Source of the DNA: Enterococcus mundtii
GTDB taxonomy: Bacteria > Bacillota > Bacilli > Lactobacillales > Enterococcaceae
DNA length: 64,000 nt
Assembly: GCF_002947535.1 (NCBI RefSeq)
Contig: NZ_PUAP01000016.1
Coordinates: 45,938 to 109,937, forward strand
Direction of reading: 5' to 3'
Shown here: positions 1-7,604 of the stretch, in pieces
Position numbering within the stretch: the stretch's first letter is position 1
Layout of the letters: every line of letters starts with the position of its first letter
Notes under the pieces: generated by a model
Database searches by the model: none
Told to the model about the DNA's origin: nothing
Seen by the model: the letters and a program-made list of their open reading frames with translations, nothing else
Translations under genes and position numbers: made by a program

Positions 1-422
1 ATCACATAGCTTTTCTCAAGGTAGCGCTTAGGGAAACGGAAACTTCCTGGATTGATACAAAGTACTTGATCAACCATTGATGCTTCTCGGACGTGTGAAT
101 GGCCAAAACATACGATCGTAGCATTTAGTTCCTTCGCTCGGTTTGCCACTTTCTTGAACGAATATTTGATTCCATGCCAGTGTCCGTGGACCATGTAAAT
201 CGTTGTCCCTTTGATCTCATTCAGATATTCCTCTTGAAAGGTCGATCCATAGAGATCTCGATTACCGTTTACTACTTGAAATCCCTGTAAAGCTGGATGA
301 TCTTCCGGTAATTCAGAATCACCACAATGAAGCATGACATCAACGATCCCTTCATATCTTTGGCGAAGTAATTGCAGTTCTTCTGTCGCCCCATGGCTAT
401 CACTAACGATCAGAGCTTTCAA
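1..422 (-). CDS. YfcE-type metallophosphoesterase, 3' end beyond window
   Basis: This gene encodes the N-terminal ~140 residues of a calcineurin-like phosphoesterase of the YfcE/MJ0936 family, a small cytoplasmic metal-dependent phosphodiesterase. The metal-binding motifs are visible: SDSHG near the N-terminus, an HCGD motif, NGNRD, HGHW and GHSH. The start is a TTG at 422, directly after the TGA stop of the permease gene. A GGGAGGAAG ribosome-binding site lies inside the permease 3' end with 8 bases of spacing. An overlapping ATG at 426 is out of frame and was rejected. It is the last visible gene of the operon for the Fbp-type ABC importer and probably acts on a phosphoester in the cytoplasm. 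That substrate link is inference. The family is clear, the substrate is not. Confidence 0.85.
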   Translation of the reverse strand, partial: MKALIVSDSHGATEELQLLRQRYEGIVDVMLHCGDSELPEDHPALQGFQVVNGNRDLYGSTFQEEYLNEIKGTTIYMVHGHWHGIKYSFKKVANRAKELNATIVCFGHSHVREASMVDQVLCINPGSFRFPKRYLEKSYV

Positions 423-2087
423 TCATACTTCCTCCCGTCTTAAAAAAGAATTGATGACGATCAACGTACCTGTAGTAAATAGAACAGTCAATACAGCCAT
501 CGCCATCCCAACTGAAACACTGCCTTGTTCGAACTCCCGCATGATAAAAGTGGACACGACTAATGTATTCGGCGGGGACAGAATACTTGCAGTGACCAAT
601 TCACGAAATGAAATGATAAAGGTCATCATCCAGCCAACGAAAATTCCACGCAACAGCAAAGGAAAGATGATCCGGCGAAACACATAGAAAGGTTTTCCAC
701 CAAAGACACTACCTGCCCAGATCAACGAATCAGCGATCTGGGTATACGAAGAGGTCACATACTGTATCGAAAAAGGAAGGAAAAGAGTCACATAAGCCAA
801 CAGCATGATCCCGATATGATTATACAGTGGAATGATATGGAAAATACTATTCCAAAATATCATGATGCCGATACTGAAAACGATACTCGGCAACATGTCT
901 GGCAACAAACTCATCACGTGTAGCACCTTTCGAAATTTGGTTTGACTAAAGTAAATGATCGACGCGCAGATGGTACCTAAAACTGCCGCAATCGTCGCAG
1001 AAAAAAATGCCAAAAACAGACTATTCTTAAATGCTTGTAACGCTCGAGGATTTTCAGTCAACAGTTGGCTATAATGAGCAAGGGTAAAGTTTCCACTGAC
1101 CATTCCTTGTCCTCTCAACCGAATCAAAGATGTCATCACAACTGAAAAATATGGAATGCCGATTGCTACTACTAATAAAGCAATGATATAGCCCCAAGCA
1201 GCGATTTTTTGGTGAAGAGCTAGCTTTTTGACCACGCGCTTCGTACCTTTTCCTTCGACTAATTTATAAGATTTCTTTGCCGTTACATAATTTTGTATAA
1301 ACCAAATACAAAAACAGATGAAAATCAGTAAACTTGATAAACTAGCTGCTGCGTTGAAGTTGATCGGTGCAATCGTTGCATGATGATGGATTGCCGTAAC
1401 AAAGACAGAAAAGCCGATACGTTGGCCGATCGTTGCCGGTGTGCCATATTCTGAAACTGCTTTGACAAACACAAGCAAAGCCCCAATGGCATAATTTCCT
1501 GTGATCAACGGTAAAGTCACTCGGCGTAAACGATAAAAAAAGCCACCGCCAAAGATTACTGCACTTTCGTCTAGACTTGCTCCGATATTCAATAGCGCAT
1601 TTTTTAAAATCGTCAAAATAAAAGGAAATAGATGAAAACTCATTGTTAACACAAGACCCCAAAATGAAAAAAAGTTTTCGGAAAAATCTCCTGTAAAAGG
1701 AAACATCTGCTGAAACAGTCCACGACGTTGCGTAAATAAGATCCAGCCCATCGAAGCAATATATGGCGGTGTCATAAAGGGGATCAGCAAAACGATATCT
1801 AGCCATTTTTTCTCTGCGATCTTTGTTCTGACTGTCAAAAAAGCTAATGGTAAAGCAAGCACAGTCGAACAGATCACGACCGCAATCCCTAAAAACAAAG
1901 TATTTGTGATCGTTTGTAGATTATCTGGATTCATGATCGTTTGGATCGTTTGTCCGACATCCAGTGATCCTTCATAGACTAAAGCTCGATAAAAAATGAC
2001 ACCGATAGGAATGCCTGTCAGTATGAATAAGAGAAGACATATGGGGATTACTGCCCCATATGTCCACTTTTTAGCATGTATCTTCAT
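423..2087 (-). CDS. ABC importer permease, two fused permease domains (Fbp/AEP type)
   Basis: This 554-residue membrane protein carries two binding-protein-dependent permease domains in one chain, at about residues 60-275 and 345-550. Each has several membrane helices and an EAA-like loop: ASLDESAVIFGG in the first half and ADSLIWAGSVFGG in the second. Fused permeases of this length are known for the ferric-iron (FbpB/SfuB), thiamine (ThiP) and related phosphonate or sugar-phosphate importers. Its ATG overlaps the stop of the binding-protein gene by four bases (ATGA), which suggests translational coupling. Together with the genes at 2084-4119 it makes a complete importer. The promoter upstream of the operon carries PhoP-like boxes, so a phosphorus compound is a better guess than iron. 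The substrate is inference. Confidence 0.88.
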   Translation of the reverse strand: MKIHAKKWTYGAVIPICLLLFILTGIPIGVIFYRALVYEGSLDVGQTIQTIMNPDNLQTITNTLFLGIAVVICSTVLALPLAFLTVRTKIAEKKWLDIVLLIPFMTPPYIASMGWILFTQRRGLFQQMFPFTGDFSENFFSFWGLVLTMSFHLFPFILTILKNALLNIGASLDESAVIFGGGFFYRLRRVTLPLITGNYAIGALLVFVKAVSEYGTPATIGQRIGFSVFVTAIHHHATIAPINFNAAASLSSLLIFICFCIWFIQNYVTAKKSYKLVEGKGTKRVVKKLALHQKIAAWGYIIALLVVAIGIPYFSVVMTSLIRLRGQGMVSGNFTLAHYSQLLTENPRALQAFKNSLFLAFFSATIAAVLGTICASIIYFSQTKFRKVLHVMSLLPDMLPSIVFSIGIMIFWNSIFHIIPLYNHIGIMLLAYVTLFLPFSIQYVTSSYTQIADSLIWAGSVFGGKPFYVFRRIIFPLLLRGIFVGWMMTFIISFRELVTASILSPPNTLVVSTFIMREFEQGSVSVGMAMAVLTVLFTTGTLIVINSFLRREEV

Positions 2088-3145
2088 TGAGAGGACTCCA
2101 TGACTGACAAGAACTCACTCGTGATATCAGAAGCGTGTTCCATCATCCAGTCCCAATCAACATCAAGTGTGTTGATATCTGATAAGTTTTCACGTTGCGT
2201 ACTCGTGATGTCACTTCTACCAGGAATCAAGTAAGCTTCACTGATCAGCTGTTGGGCACGATCAGATAGCAGATAGTCCATAAATGCTTTGGCATTATCG
2301 ACGTTTCGACTTGAATTGAGGATCATCGCCGTACGAGGATTCACGACAGTTCCACCTTCAGGGTAGTAGATTTCTAACGCTTCTCCTTTACTGATCGAAT
2401 CATAAGCATTCCAATCGACACCACCTACAAGAATCCCTTTCGCACCTGTAGTAACTTCTTCAAGTGCTGCTGCATTCGCGCCAGGGATCGTCATCCCATT
2501 AGCCGCTAGATCCTTCCAAGTCTGCCAACCAGCTTCCTCCCCTTTATTATTGATAAAACCTGCTAAGAAGTCTTTAGCAGAACCAGATTTTTCAGGATCG
2601 GGAAAGGCTAATTCCCCTTGATACTCTTCAGAAGCTAGTTCATCCCAGTCCGCATCCAACTCTGGAAATAGCGTAGTATTATAGATGACTCCGACTGCTG
2701 AACCACTTGCGCCAAAGAGCATATTGTCCGCATCAGCCCACCCTTCATGAAGGTTGTCCGCTCCTTCTGGCAGATAAGGCATCAGTGCATCATCGGCTTT
2801 CAAACCAAGCCCATCACTCCAAGAAGCGAGCATGATGACATCGGCTACTGGATTCGCCGATTCTGCCTCAAGACGAGCTAAGATTTCTCCCGTTGTTCCT
2901 TGAAAAACGTTGACTCTAACGCCTGTTTGTTCTTCAAAGTCTGCTGCTAGTTGGTCTCCAAGATTTGCCGGACTTGGTAAGTAAACATATACTTCCCCTG
3001 ATAATTCCGTTGATCCTGTTTCCTCTTTCGACTCACTACTCGATGCAGCATTTGAACTATTTTCTGACGTGTCTCCATTTGCTGAACCACAGCCAGCTAA
3101 AATGATCGATAGAATACCCACTCCTGCAACTAACCATTTTTTCAT
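2084..3145 (-). CDS. Extracellular solute-binding lipoprotein (family 1, Fbp-like)
   Basis: The 353-residue product has a lipoprotein signal peptide with lipobox LAGC, putting the acylated cysteine at residue 19. A serine- and glutamate-rich linker of ~30 residues follows, then a periplasmic-binding-protein fold of the Fbp/Afu/AEP type. The family pattern is visible: GEVYVYLPSPA at the start of the domain, DVIMLASWSDGLGL, a hinge near AVGVIYNT, and the C-terminal half with PRTAMIL and AKAFMDYLLS. A tyrosine pair occurs in EIYYPEGG. Tyrosine pairs bind Fe3+ in FbpA, so iron cannot be excluded. The gene lies between the ATPase (20-base gap) and the permease (4-base overlap). The promoter context favours a phosphorus-containing ligand, but that is inference. 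Confidence 0.88.
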   Translation of the reverse strand: MKKWLVAGVGILSIILAGCGSANGDTSENSSNAASSSESKEETGSTELSGEVYVYLPSPANLGDQLAADFEEQTGVRVNVFQGTTGEILARLEAESANPVADVIMLASWSDGLGLKADDALMPYLPEGADNLHEGWADADNMLFGASGSAVGVIYNTTLFPELDADWDELASEEYQGELAFPDPEKSGSAKDFLAGFINNKGEEAGWQTWKDLAANGMTIPGANAAALEEVTTGAKGILVGGVDWNAYDSISKGEALEIYYPEGGTVVNPRTAMILNSSRNVDNAKAFMDYLLSDRAQQLISEAYLIPGRSDITSTQRENLSDINTLDVDWDWMMEHASDITSEFLSVMESSQ

Positions 3146-3165
3146 CGTCTAATTCCCTCATTCTT

Positions 3166-4119
3166 CTATATTATTTGTAATATATGCTCTTTCTTTACGT
3201 AAATATCTAGATTTGTTGTTTGCGGTTTCTGTGTCGATACTGCGTACCAACGTTGATCGTCCTTTTCTAAACATAGTTCATATCCTTGACCGATAAACTG
3301 GCTAGAAATCACAGAAACTTGATACTTCTCAGCCACCGGATCAGGAGTTAAGCTGACCGACTCAGGGCGAAACATTTGCTTTGTGTCAAGCCAATTCGAG
3401 CGTCCAATAAATCGTGCAACAAATTCATTTTTCGGACGATTATAAATCTCTTCCGGTGTGCCTTTTTGTTGCAAAACCCCTTCATTTAACACGATCACTT
3501 CATCACTCATGCTCATCGCATCTACTTGGTCATGTGTGACAAAGATCGCAGTGATACCGATTTGGTTCACTAAATTTCTCAATTCGATCCGCATCTCGTT
3601 ACGCAATACCGCATCCAAGGCTGACATTGGTTCATCAAAGAGCAAACAGTTCGGTTCTACTACGATCGCTCGTGCAAATGCCACACGTTGCTGTTGCCCA
3701 CCAGATAATTGATGAGGATATCTGGACTCAAAACCAGCCAATTGTACAGTCTCTAGCGCTTGCATCACTCGCTCTTTTAACTCCTCTTTTTGTTTACGCG
3801 CTCGTAAACCAAAGGCGACATTTTCAAATACTGTTAAGTGAGGCCATAGCGCAAAATCTTGGAAAACAAAGCCCAACTCTCGTTTGTCTGGCGAAAGATC
3901 GATCTTTTGTTCTGATGAAAAAACACATTGTTCGTCGAACCAGATTTCTCCGTAATCCGGTGTTTCCAAACCAGCGATCATCCTGAGAAGGGTCGTTTTG
4001 CCACTACCAGAAGGCCCAAGCATCGTAGTGATCTTTCCCTGTTCAAAGGTCAGTTCTTCCATATTTGTGACAACCGCAGTGCCAAATGATTTTTTTAAAT
4101 TTTTTATGGTGATCCTCAC
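3166..4119 (-). CDS. ABC importer ATP-binding protein (FbpC/PotA-like)
   Basis: The 317-residue ATPase has all ABC motifs: Walker A GPSGSGKT at residues 35-42, the Q-loop FVFQDFALWP, the signature LSGGQQQR, Walker B CLLFDEP with the D-loop SALD, and the switch histidine in FVTHD. A C-terminal extension after about residue 235 looks like the regulatory TOBE-type domain of the PotA/FbpC/PhnT group. The start is GTG at 4119, preceded by GGGGGAG at five bases. It is the second gene of the operon, 27 bases after the secreted CYTH-like gene. It should energise the permease and binding protein encoded next to it. Its iron, polyamine or phosphonate class cannot be decided from sequence alone. Confidence 0.9.
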   Translation of the reverse strand: MRITIKNLKKSFGTAVVTNMEELTFEQGKITTMLGPSGSGKTTLLRMIAGLETPDYGEIWFDEQCVFSSEQKIDLSPDKRELGFVFQDFALWPHLTVFENVAFGLRARKQKEELKERVMQALETVQLAGFESRYPHQLSGGQQQRVAFARAIVVEPNCLLFDEPMSALDAVLRNEMRIELRNLVNQIGITAIFVTHDQVDAMSMSDEVIVLNEGVLQQKGTPEEIYNRPKNEFVARFIGRSNWLDTKQMFRPESVSLTPDPVAEKYQVSVISSQFIGQGYELCLEKDDQRWYAVSTQKPQTTNLDIYVKKEHILQII

Positions 4120-4146
4120 GCTTGCTCCCCCTAAATTTGCGATGTT

Positions 4147-5061
4147 TCAGGCATTTTGTGTATGCTTATATCTTTGTAAAATCGTCGAAGTTCGTAAACC
4201 ACTCTTTGGCACGACTAGATTTTCCATAGTCGAAAGACGGTCGAACAAATAGTTTCGTTGTTTTTCTGTTGCAGCTAATTCTTGGTTTTCTCCAACGAAA
4301 GAGGCTTCTACAATGTATTCGATTCCTTGTCCGTCTTCCGTTTTTATAGATAAAACTTCGATTCTTAACGCATTACTACCACCCAGTTCTGGTACAGTAA
4401 ACTCATAACGATCAAAGTACACTGGACCATGGGTCAATGTCTGGTTGATCATCTGGTTGTAGTCAGTAAAGGGAACTAATGCTGGCTGATTAGCGATCAG
4501 CAAACGCTGTACAAGGGAAGTATCAGGTAAGGTCCCAGGACGTACCCCAAGAGGCAAGTCGACTGCTCTTGTCGAAGAGACACTAAGTACCGCTGAATCA
4601 TAGCTCCAATCGATTTCAAATTCCCAATCCTCTTCCGTAAATCCTTCATTTTCCGCTATTTTTACGGCTGTCTGGATACTATCTTCCGTCACAGGCCAAA
4701 CAAGAGGAAATCTTTTTCTATAAGTCAATTGCCAATTATTTTGCCAATTTCGTTGTCTGATTCGATGAATCCATCCTTGATCATTGAATCGTTGCTCCAA
4801 TGTATCCATGAATTGCATGTCGATCCGACGCTGGCGATTGACGGTCAAATCAAGTGTTTGCAAAAAAGAAGAAGATAAATTACCATCCTCATCTAAAACG
4901 AGCCTAGGCTCAAGTAAAAATTTCACCTCTGTATCCACCGTTGATTCTCGTGAAGCAGAAGCGACATCTTCAGAAAAAAAAGTCAGGGCACTGATTCCTA
5001 TCGTAAAAAGTAAAGCTGGCATCATCCAATTTTTGATCGTCATCTTTAACAAATTTCTCAT
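4147..5061 (-). CDS. Secreted protein with CYTH/triphosphate-tunnel-like domain
   Basis: The 304-residue product begins with a charged segment and a hydrophobic stretch, with a likely signal-peptidase site after ASA at residue 36. The remainder resembles the CYTH superfamily (class IV adenylate cyclase, thiamine triphosphatase, tunnel metalloenzymes). It has an acidic/lysine strand TEVK at 44-47, a DxQFMDT strand at 81-87, GWIHRIRQR at 96-104, WQLTYRKR at 110-117, and later EFEIDWSYDS and NALRIEVLS strands. The alternating charged beta strands and the RIR...LTYRK pattern are family hallmarks, although the first ExExK motif is incomplete. It is the first gene of the operon, directly behind the PhoP-box promoter. 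Known CYTH enzymes act on triphosphates or polyphosphate, mostly in the cytoplasm, so secretion is unusual. A role in binding or cleaving extracellular phosphate compounds is inference. Confidence 0.55.
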   Translation of the reverse strand: MRNLLKMTIKNWMMPALLFTIGISALTFFSEDVASASRESTVDTEVKFLLEPRLVLDEDGNLSSSFLQTLDLTVNRQRRIDMQFMDTLEQRFNDQGWIHRIRQRNWQNNWQLTYRKRFPLVWPVTEDSIQTAVKIAENEGFTEEDWEFEIDWSYDSAVLSVSSTRAVDLPLGVRPGTLPDTSLVQRLLIANQPALVPFTDYNQMINQTLTHGPVYFDRYEFTVPELGGSNALRIEVLSIKTEDGQGIEYIVEASFVGENQELAATEKQRNYLFDRLSTMENLVVPKSGLRTSTILQRYKHTQNA

Positions 5062-5102
5062 CTCACACCTCTTAGCTTTTTATTTTCACATGTTACAAAT
5101 CT

Positions 5103-5156
5103 ATTATAATAATCATTTGTCAATTTCCAGTAAACATCCAGTGAATATCCAGTCAA
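5103..5156 (-). promoter_or_regulatory. PhoP-type promoter: four 11-bp-spaced boxes and -10
   Basis: Read on the minus strand, four hexamers TTGACT, TTCACT, TTTACT and TTGACA occupy 5156-5151, 5145-5140, 5134-5129 and 5123-5118. Each is exactly 11 bases from the next. A TATAAT -10 follows at 5108-5103 after nine bases. This is the arrangement known for PhoP-activated promoters of the Bacillus Pho regulon, where TTnACA repeats with five-base gaps cover roughly -22 to -60. The site lies ~40 bases upstream of the first gene of the importer operon. The geometry is seen directly. Control by PhoP is inference. Confidence 0.7.
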
Positions 5157-5284
5157 AAATATGTAAAAATCATAATTTGAAACGTTATTTAAAACTGTAT
5201 GATAAAAAAACACGAGTATAGAATTTAAAGAATCAGGCTTCCTATTACCTCTATCTCTTATTCCTTAGATGTATTCAAGTGCGC

Positions 5285-5478
5285 ATAAAAAGCGTTAAAA
5301 AGTGTCTGGGACATTAGTCTTCTTGCCCCCCTGAAAACGGATAAACGACGGGAACAGGAGTAATCTCTTCAGTAAGAAGGCGCCATCCACAAAAATTTGA
5401 AGAACAATTTTCGTGGATGGCGCCTTCTTTGTCGAGGCTGAACACTTCTATCCCGACCTCATTTTCAACGCTTTTTAT
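5285..5478. repeat. Intergenic repeat element, copy A, with terminal inverted repeats
   Basis: This ~194-bp non-coding element has a near-perfect terminal inverted repeat: ATAAAAAGCGTT at the left and its complement AACGCTTTTTAT at the right, followed inward by A4/T4. Inside lies a strong imperfect palindrome at 5374-5429 with stem AAGAAGGCGCCATCCAC. The middle ~165 bp is clearly homologous to 63741-63913, sharing GACATTAGTC, ATAAACGA, AATCTCTTC/CATCTCTTC, the GGCGCCATCCAC stem, CGAGGCT, AACACTTCT and CCCGACCTC. It sits between the Pho-type promoter and the end of the EIIC gene. It carries no open frame and may be a non-autonomous mobile element or a structured RNA. Confidence 0.7.
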
Positions 5479-5632
5479 CAATGTTCAATTTATGCTGTCT
5501 TGCATGGCCATGTAAAGAAGATATGTTATTCAATAAGCCGATGAGAGAAGTATTTTGAATCAAACAAGACATTTGGATATTTTATGATAGTTCTAGTTTA
5601 AAACGAATGAAAGTACAACAAATCTATCGTAC

Positions 5633-6850
5633 CTATCCAATAAAAGTTCCTTCCTTTTTAGTCGTTACGAACGGTGCATATATCATGATGTTCAATGCAA
5701 TCAAAGCCATTTGCAGAAAGGCTCCAGAAACTCCAGAGGATAGGAATCCAGAAATAATAGGTGGTGTCGTCCATGGAATTTGGATGCCATTTGTTTTCGC
5801 TACAATTCCTACACTCATAGAAAAATAAGCTATGACTGTGTTGACTACTGGACAAAGAATAAATGGGATAAATACTCTAAAGTTTAGTAAAATCGGAAGG
5901 CCATAAATTATAGGCTCGTTTATGTTAAATAAACCTGGTATAAATGACACTTTTGCTATACTTTTTTTGTCGCTATTCTTTGAGAAGAATAGTATTGCTA
6001 GAATTAATGCGAAGGTACTGCCACTTCCTCCAAAATTAATAAATAAAGATTGGAATGTTCCAGTAATAATATTTTGAGGAACTTCTCCTTTGGTTATACT
6101 CAAAAGATTTTCCATATTTAATGAAAAATAAATCGGATTCATTATTGAATTGAATAGATAACTCCCATTAAATCCAAAAAACCATAACAACGTAATTCCT
6201 AGATTTATGATGATAACTGCTGGAAGAGTACTACCTAAATTCGTAATCGGTACTTGGATTAATCCATTGATCATACTAGATGGATTGTCTATTTTTAAAG
6301 TTACTAACACTAATTTTATCAAAAATAATACTACCGTGGTCGTAAGCAATGGTAACAAATATTCAAAGCTTTCTGCTACTTCTCTTGGAACAGAAGAATG
6401 TAGATTTATCTTTTTTTTCTTTTTAAAACTTACAGTTAATATACCGCATGTCATAAGAGCACAAAGCATCGAAAAGAATATACCTTGTGATCCAAGTGAA
6501 TCGATCAATTGATCTGGGGATTCAAGCGGTAAAAAAATAAAATAAGCGAATATTGTCGATGTGATGTACAGTATATAATCTTTCTCTTTTATTTTACAAT
6601 AATTATAGGCAATTGATATTAAAATAAACAAACCTATCAGATTATTAAAAGCATTGGGAATTGAAGGAAGGGCAGTCGTCCATAATAAATCGAAATTTTT
6701 TTCCATAAATTTAGTAAAAGTTGGGATAGGAAAATTCACTATCAGAATAAAAAAAGAACTGATAATCGTAATTGGCATCAATGAAATAAAACTATTTCGC
6801 AATATTTTTAAAAGTAAATTATTTTCAATCGTACTGTATACTTTATTCAT
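5633..6850 (-). CDS. Lone PTS EIIC, cellobiose/lactose family
   Basis: The 405-residue protein is a multi-spanning membrane permease of the cellobiose/lactose/chitobiose EIIC family. It contains the family signature GLFNINEPIIYGLPI, whose glutamate contacts the sugar in related proteins, and the upstream PREVAESFEYLLP region. It is slightly short compared with the usual 420-450 residues. No EIIA or EIIB gene is nearby, so it would have to use subunits encoded elsewhere or work without phosphotransfer. The ATG at 6850 follows AAAAAAGGAAG and overlaps the HAD gene by eight bases, making it the last gene of a seven-gene operon. Its place in a glycosyltransferase cluster suggests it supplies or moves a saccharide for that pathway, which is inference. 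Confidence 0.88.
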   Translation of the reverse strand: MNKVYSTIENNLLLKILRNSFISLMPITIISSFFILIVNFPIPTFTKFMEKNFDLLWTTALPSIPNAFNNLIGLFILISIAYNYCKIKEKDYILYITSTIFAYFIFLPLESPDQLIDSLGSQGIFFSMLCALMTCGILTVSFKKKKKINLHSSVPREVAESFEYLLPLLTTTVVLFLIKLVLVTLKIDNPSSMINGLIQVPITNLGSTLPAVIIINLGITLLWFFGFNGSYLFNSIMNPIYFSLNMENLLSITKGEVPQNIITGTFQSLFINFGGSGSTFALILAILFFSKNSDKKSIAKVSFIPGLFNINEPIIYGLPILLNFRVFIPFILCPVVNTVIAYFSMSVGIVAKTNGIQIPWTTPPIISGFLSSGVSGAFLQMALIALNIMIYAPFVTTKKEGTFIG

Positions 6851-7604
6851 TTTGTTCTTCCTTTTTTAAGGAGATTTCTGTGAGTGAACTAATAATATTA
6901 TTTGCTACAGTAAATAATTCACTATTTCCATTAACCATGCAATATGACTTTTCGGTAAGCATAAGCATCTCTCTATCATTTAATTCATCTCCAACAATGA
7001 TTGAGTTGCTGACATCAGCGTCGACTAAATTTCCTAAACAAATAACGGAACTAGCCTTTCCACTCCCAAGTGGTGAAATATCAATATATTTTTTATTTTT
7101 ATTCACCTGAAATCCTGTCCGCTCTATAGCTTTTGTGAAAATATCTATTTCATTGAATAATTCTTTATAACCATTTATTTCTAAAGTAACAGAGTTTGTT
7201 ATTAAAGGGATATTGGATACTCTTTTCAAAAAATTATTACTATGGATTCCTTCTAAAAAAATATTCTGTTGAAGATAGCTAAATGTAATATTGACAATGG
7301 TCTTATTTTTTAATAAGATTTCTTGAACTATCGGTAATATCATATTAGTTTTCATAGTTAAACTTAAAAGTATGGAACCGTGTTTATTCATTACTAAAGC
7401 ACCATTATTAAGTATACAATACTCATATTCAACGTTATATTCTTGTATAAAACGATGGAACATTGCGTAATTTCTTCCTGTAGCCAAAACAATTGGATGC
7501 CTTTTAGAGACAGAATTTAAAAAGAGCAATTCCTCTTCTGTTACTTTTTTCTCTCTATAGATCGTTCCATCGATGTCACTTATAAAAAAAAGAGAATCCA
7601 TCAT
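6843..7604 (-). CDS. HAD-superfamily hydrolase, Cof type
   Basis: This 253-residue protein is a class IIB (Cof-type) haloacid-dehalogenase-like phosphatase. Motif I is SDIDGTIY at residues 9-16, with the nucleophile Asp10 and acid Asp12. Motif II is ATGR. Motif III is the lysine in the GSGKAS region, and motif IV is GDELNDREM. The cap domain lies between about residues 85 and 185. Such enzymes dephosphorylate sugar phosphates or phosphorylated cofactors. The gene starts within the end of the glycosyltransferase gene (29-base overlap) after the ribosome-binding site AAAGGAG, and overlaps the EIIC gene. In this operon it could dephosphorylate a sugar phosphate delivered by the EIIC. That pairing is inference. 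Confidence 0.88.
   Translation of the reverse strand: MMDSLFFISDIDGTIYREKKVTEEELLFLNSVSKRHPIVLATGRNYAMFHRFIQEYNVEYEYCILNNGALVMNKHGSILLSLTMKTNMILPIVQEILLKNKTIVNITFSYLQQNIFLEGIHSNNFLKRVSNIPLITNSVTLEINGYKELFNEIDIFTKAIERTGFQVNKNKKYIDISPLGSGKASSVICLGNLVDADVSNSIIVGDELNDREMLMLTEKSYCMVNGNSELFTVANNIISSLTEISLKKEEQNE

Noticed and set aside
1342..1806. 154-codon minus-strand frame inside the permease gene
   Set aside because: It overlaps the permease in another frame, has cysteine- and phenylalanine-rich sequence unlike a protein family, and no ribosome-binding site.
423..4119. Calling the importer a ferric-iron transporter
   Set aside because: The family contains iron, phosphonate and sugar-phosphate members, and the PhoP-like promoter argues against assuming iron.
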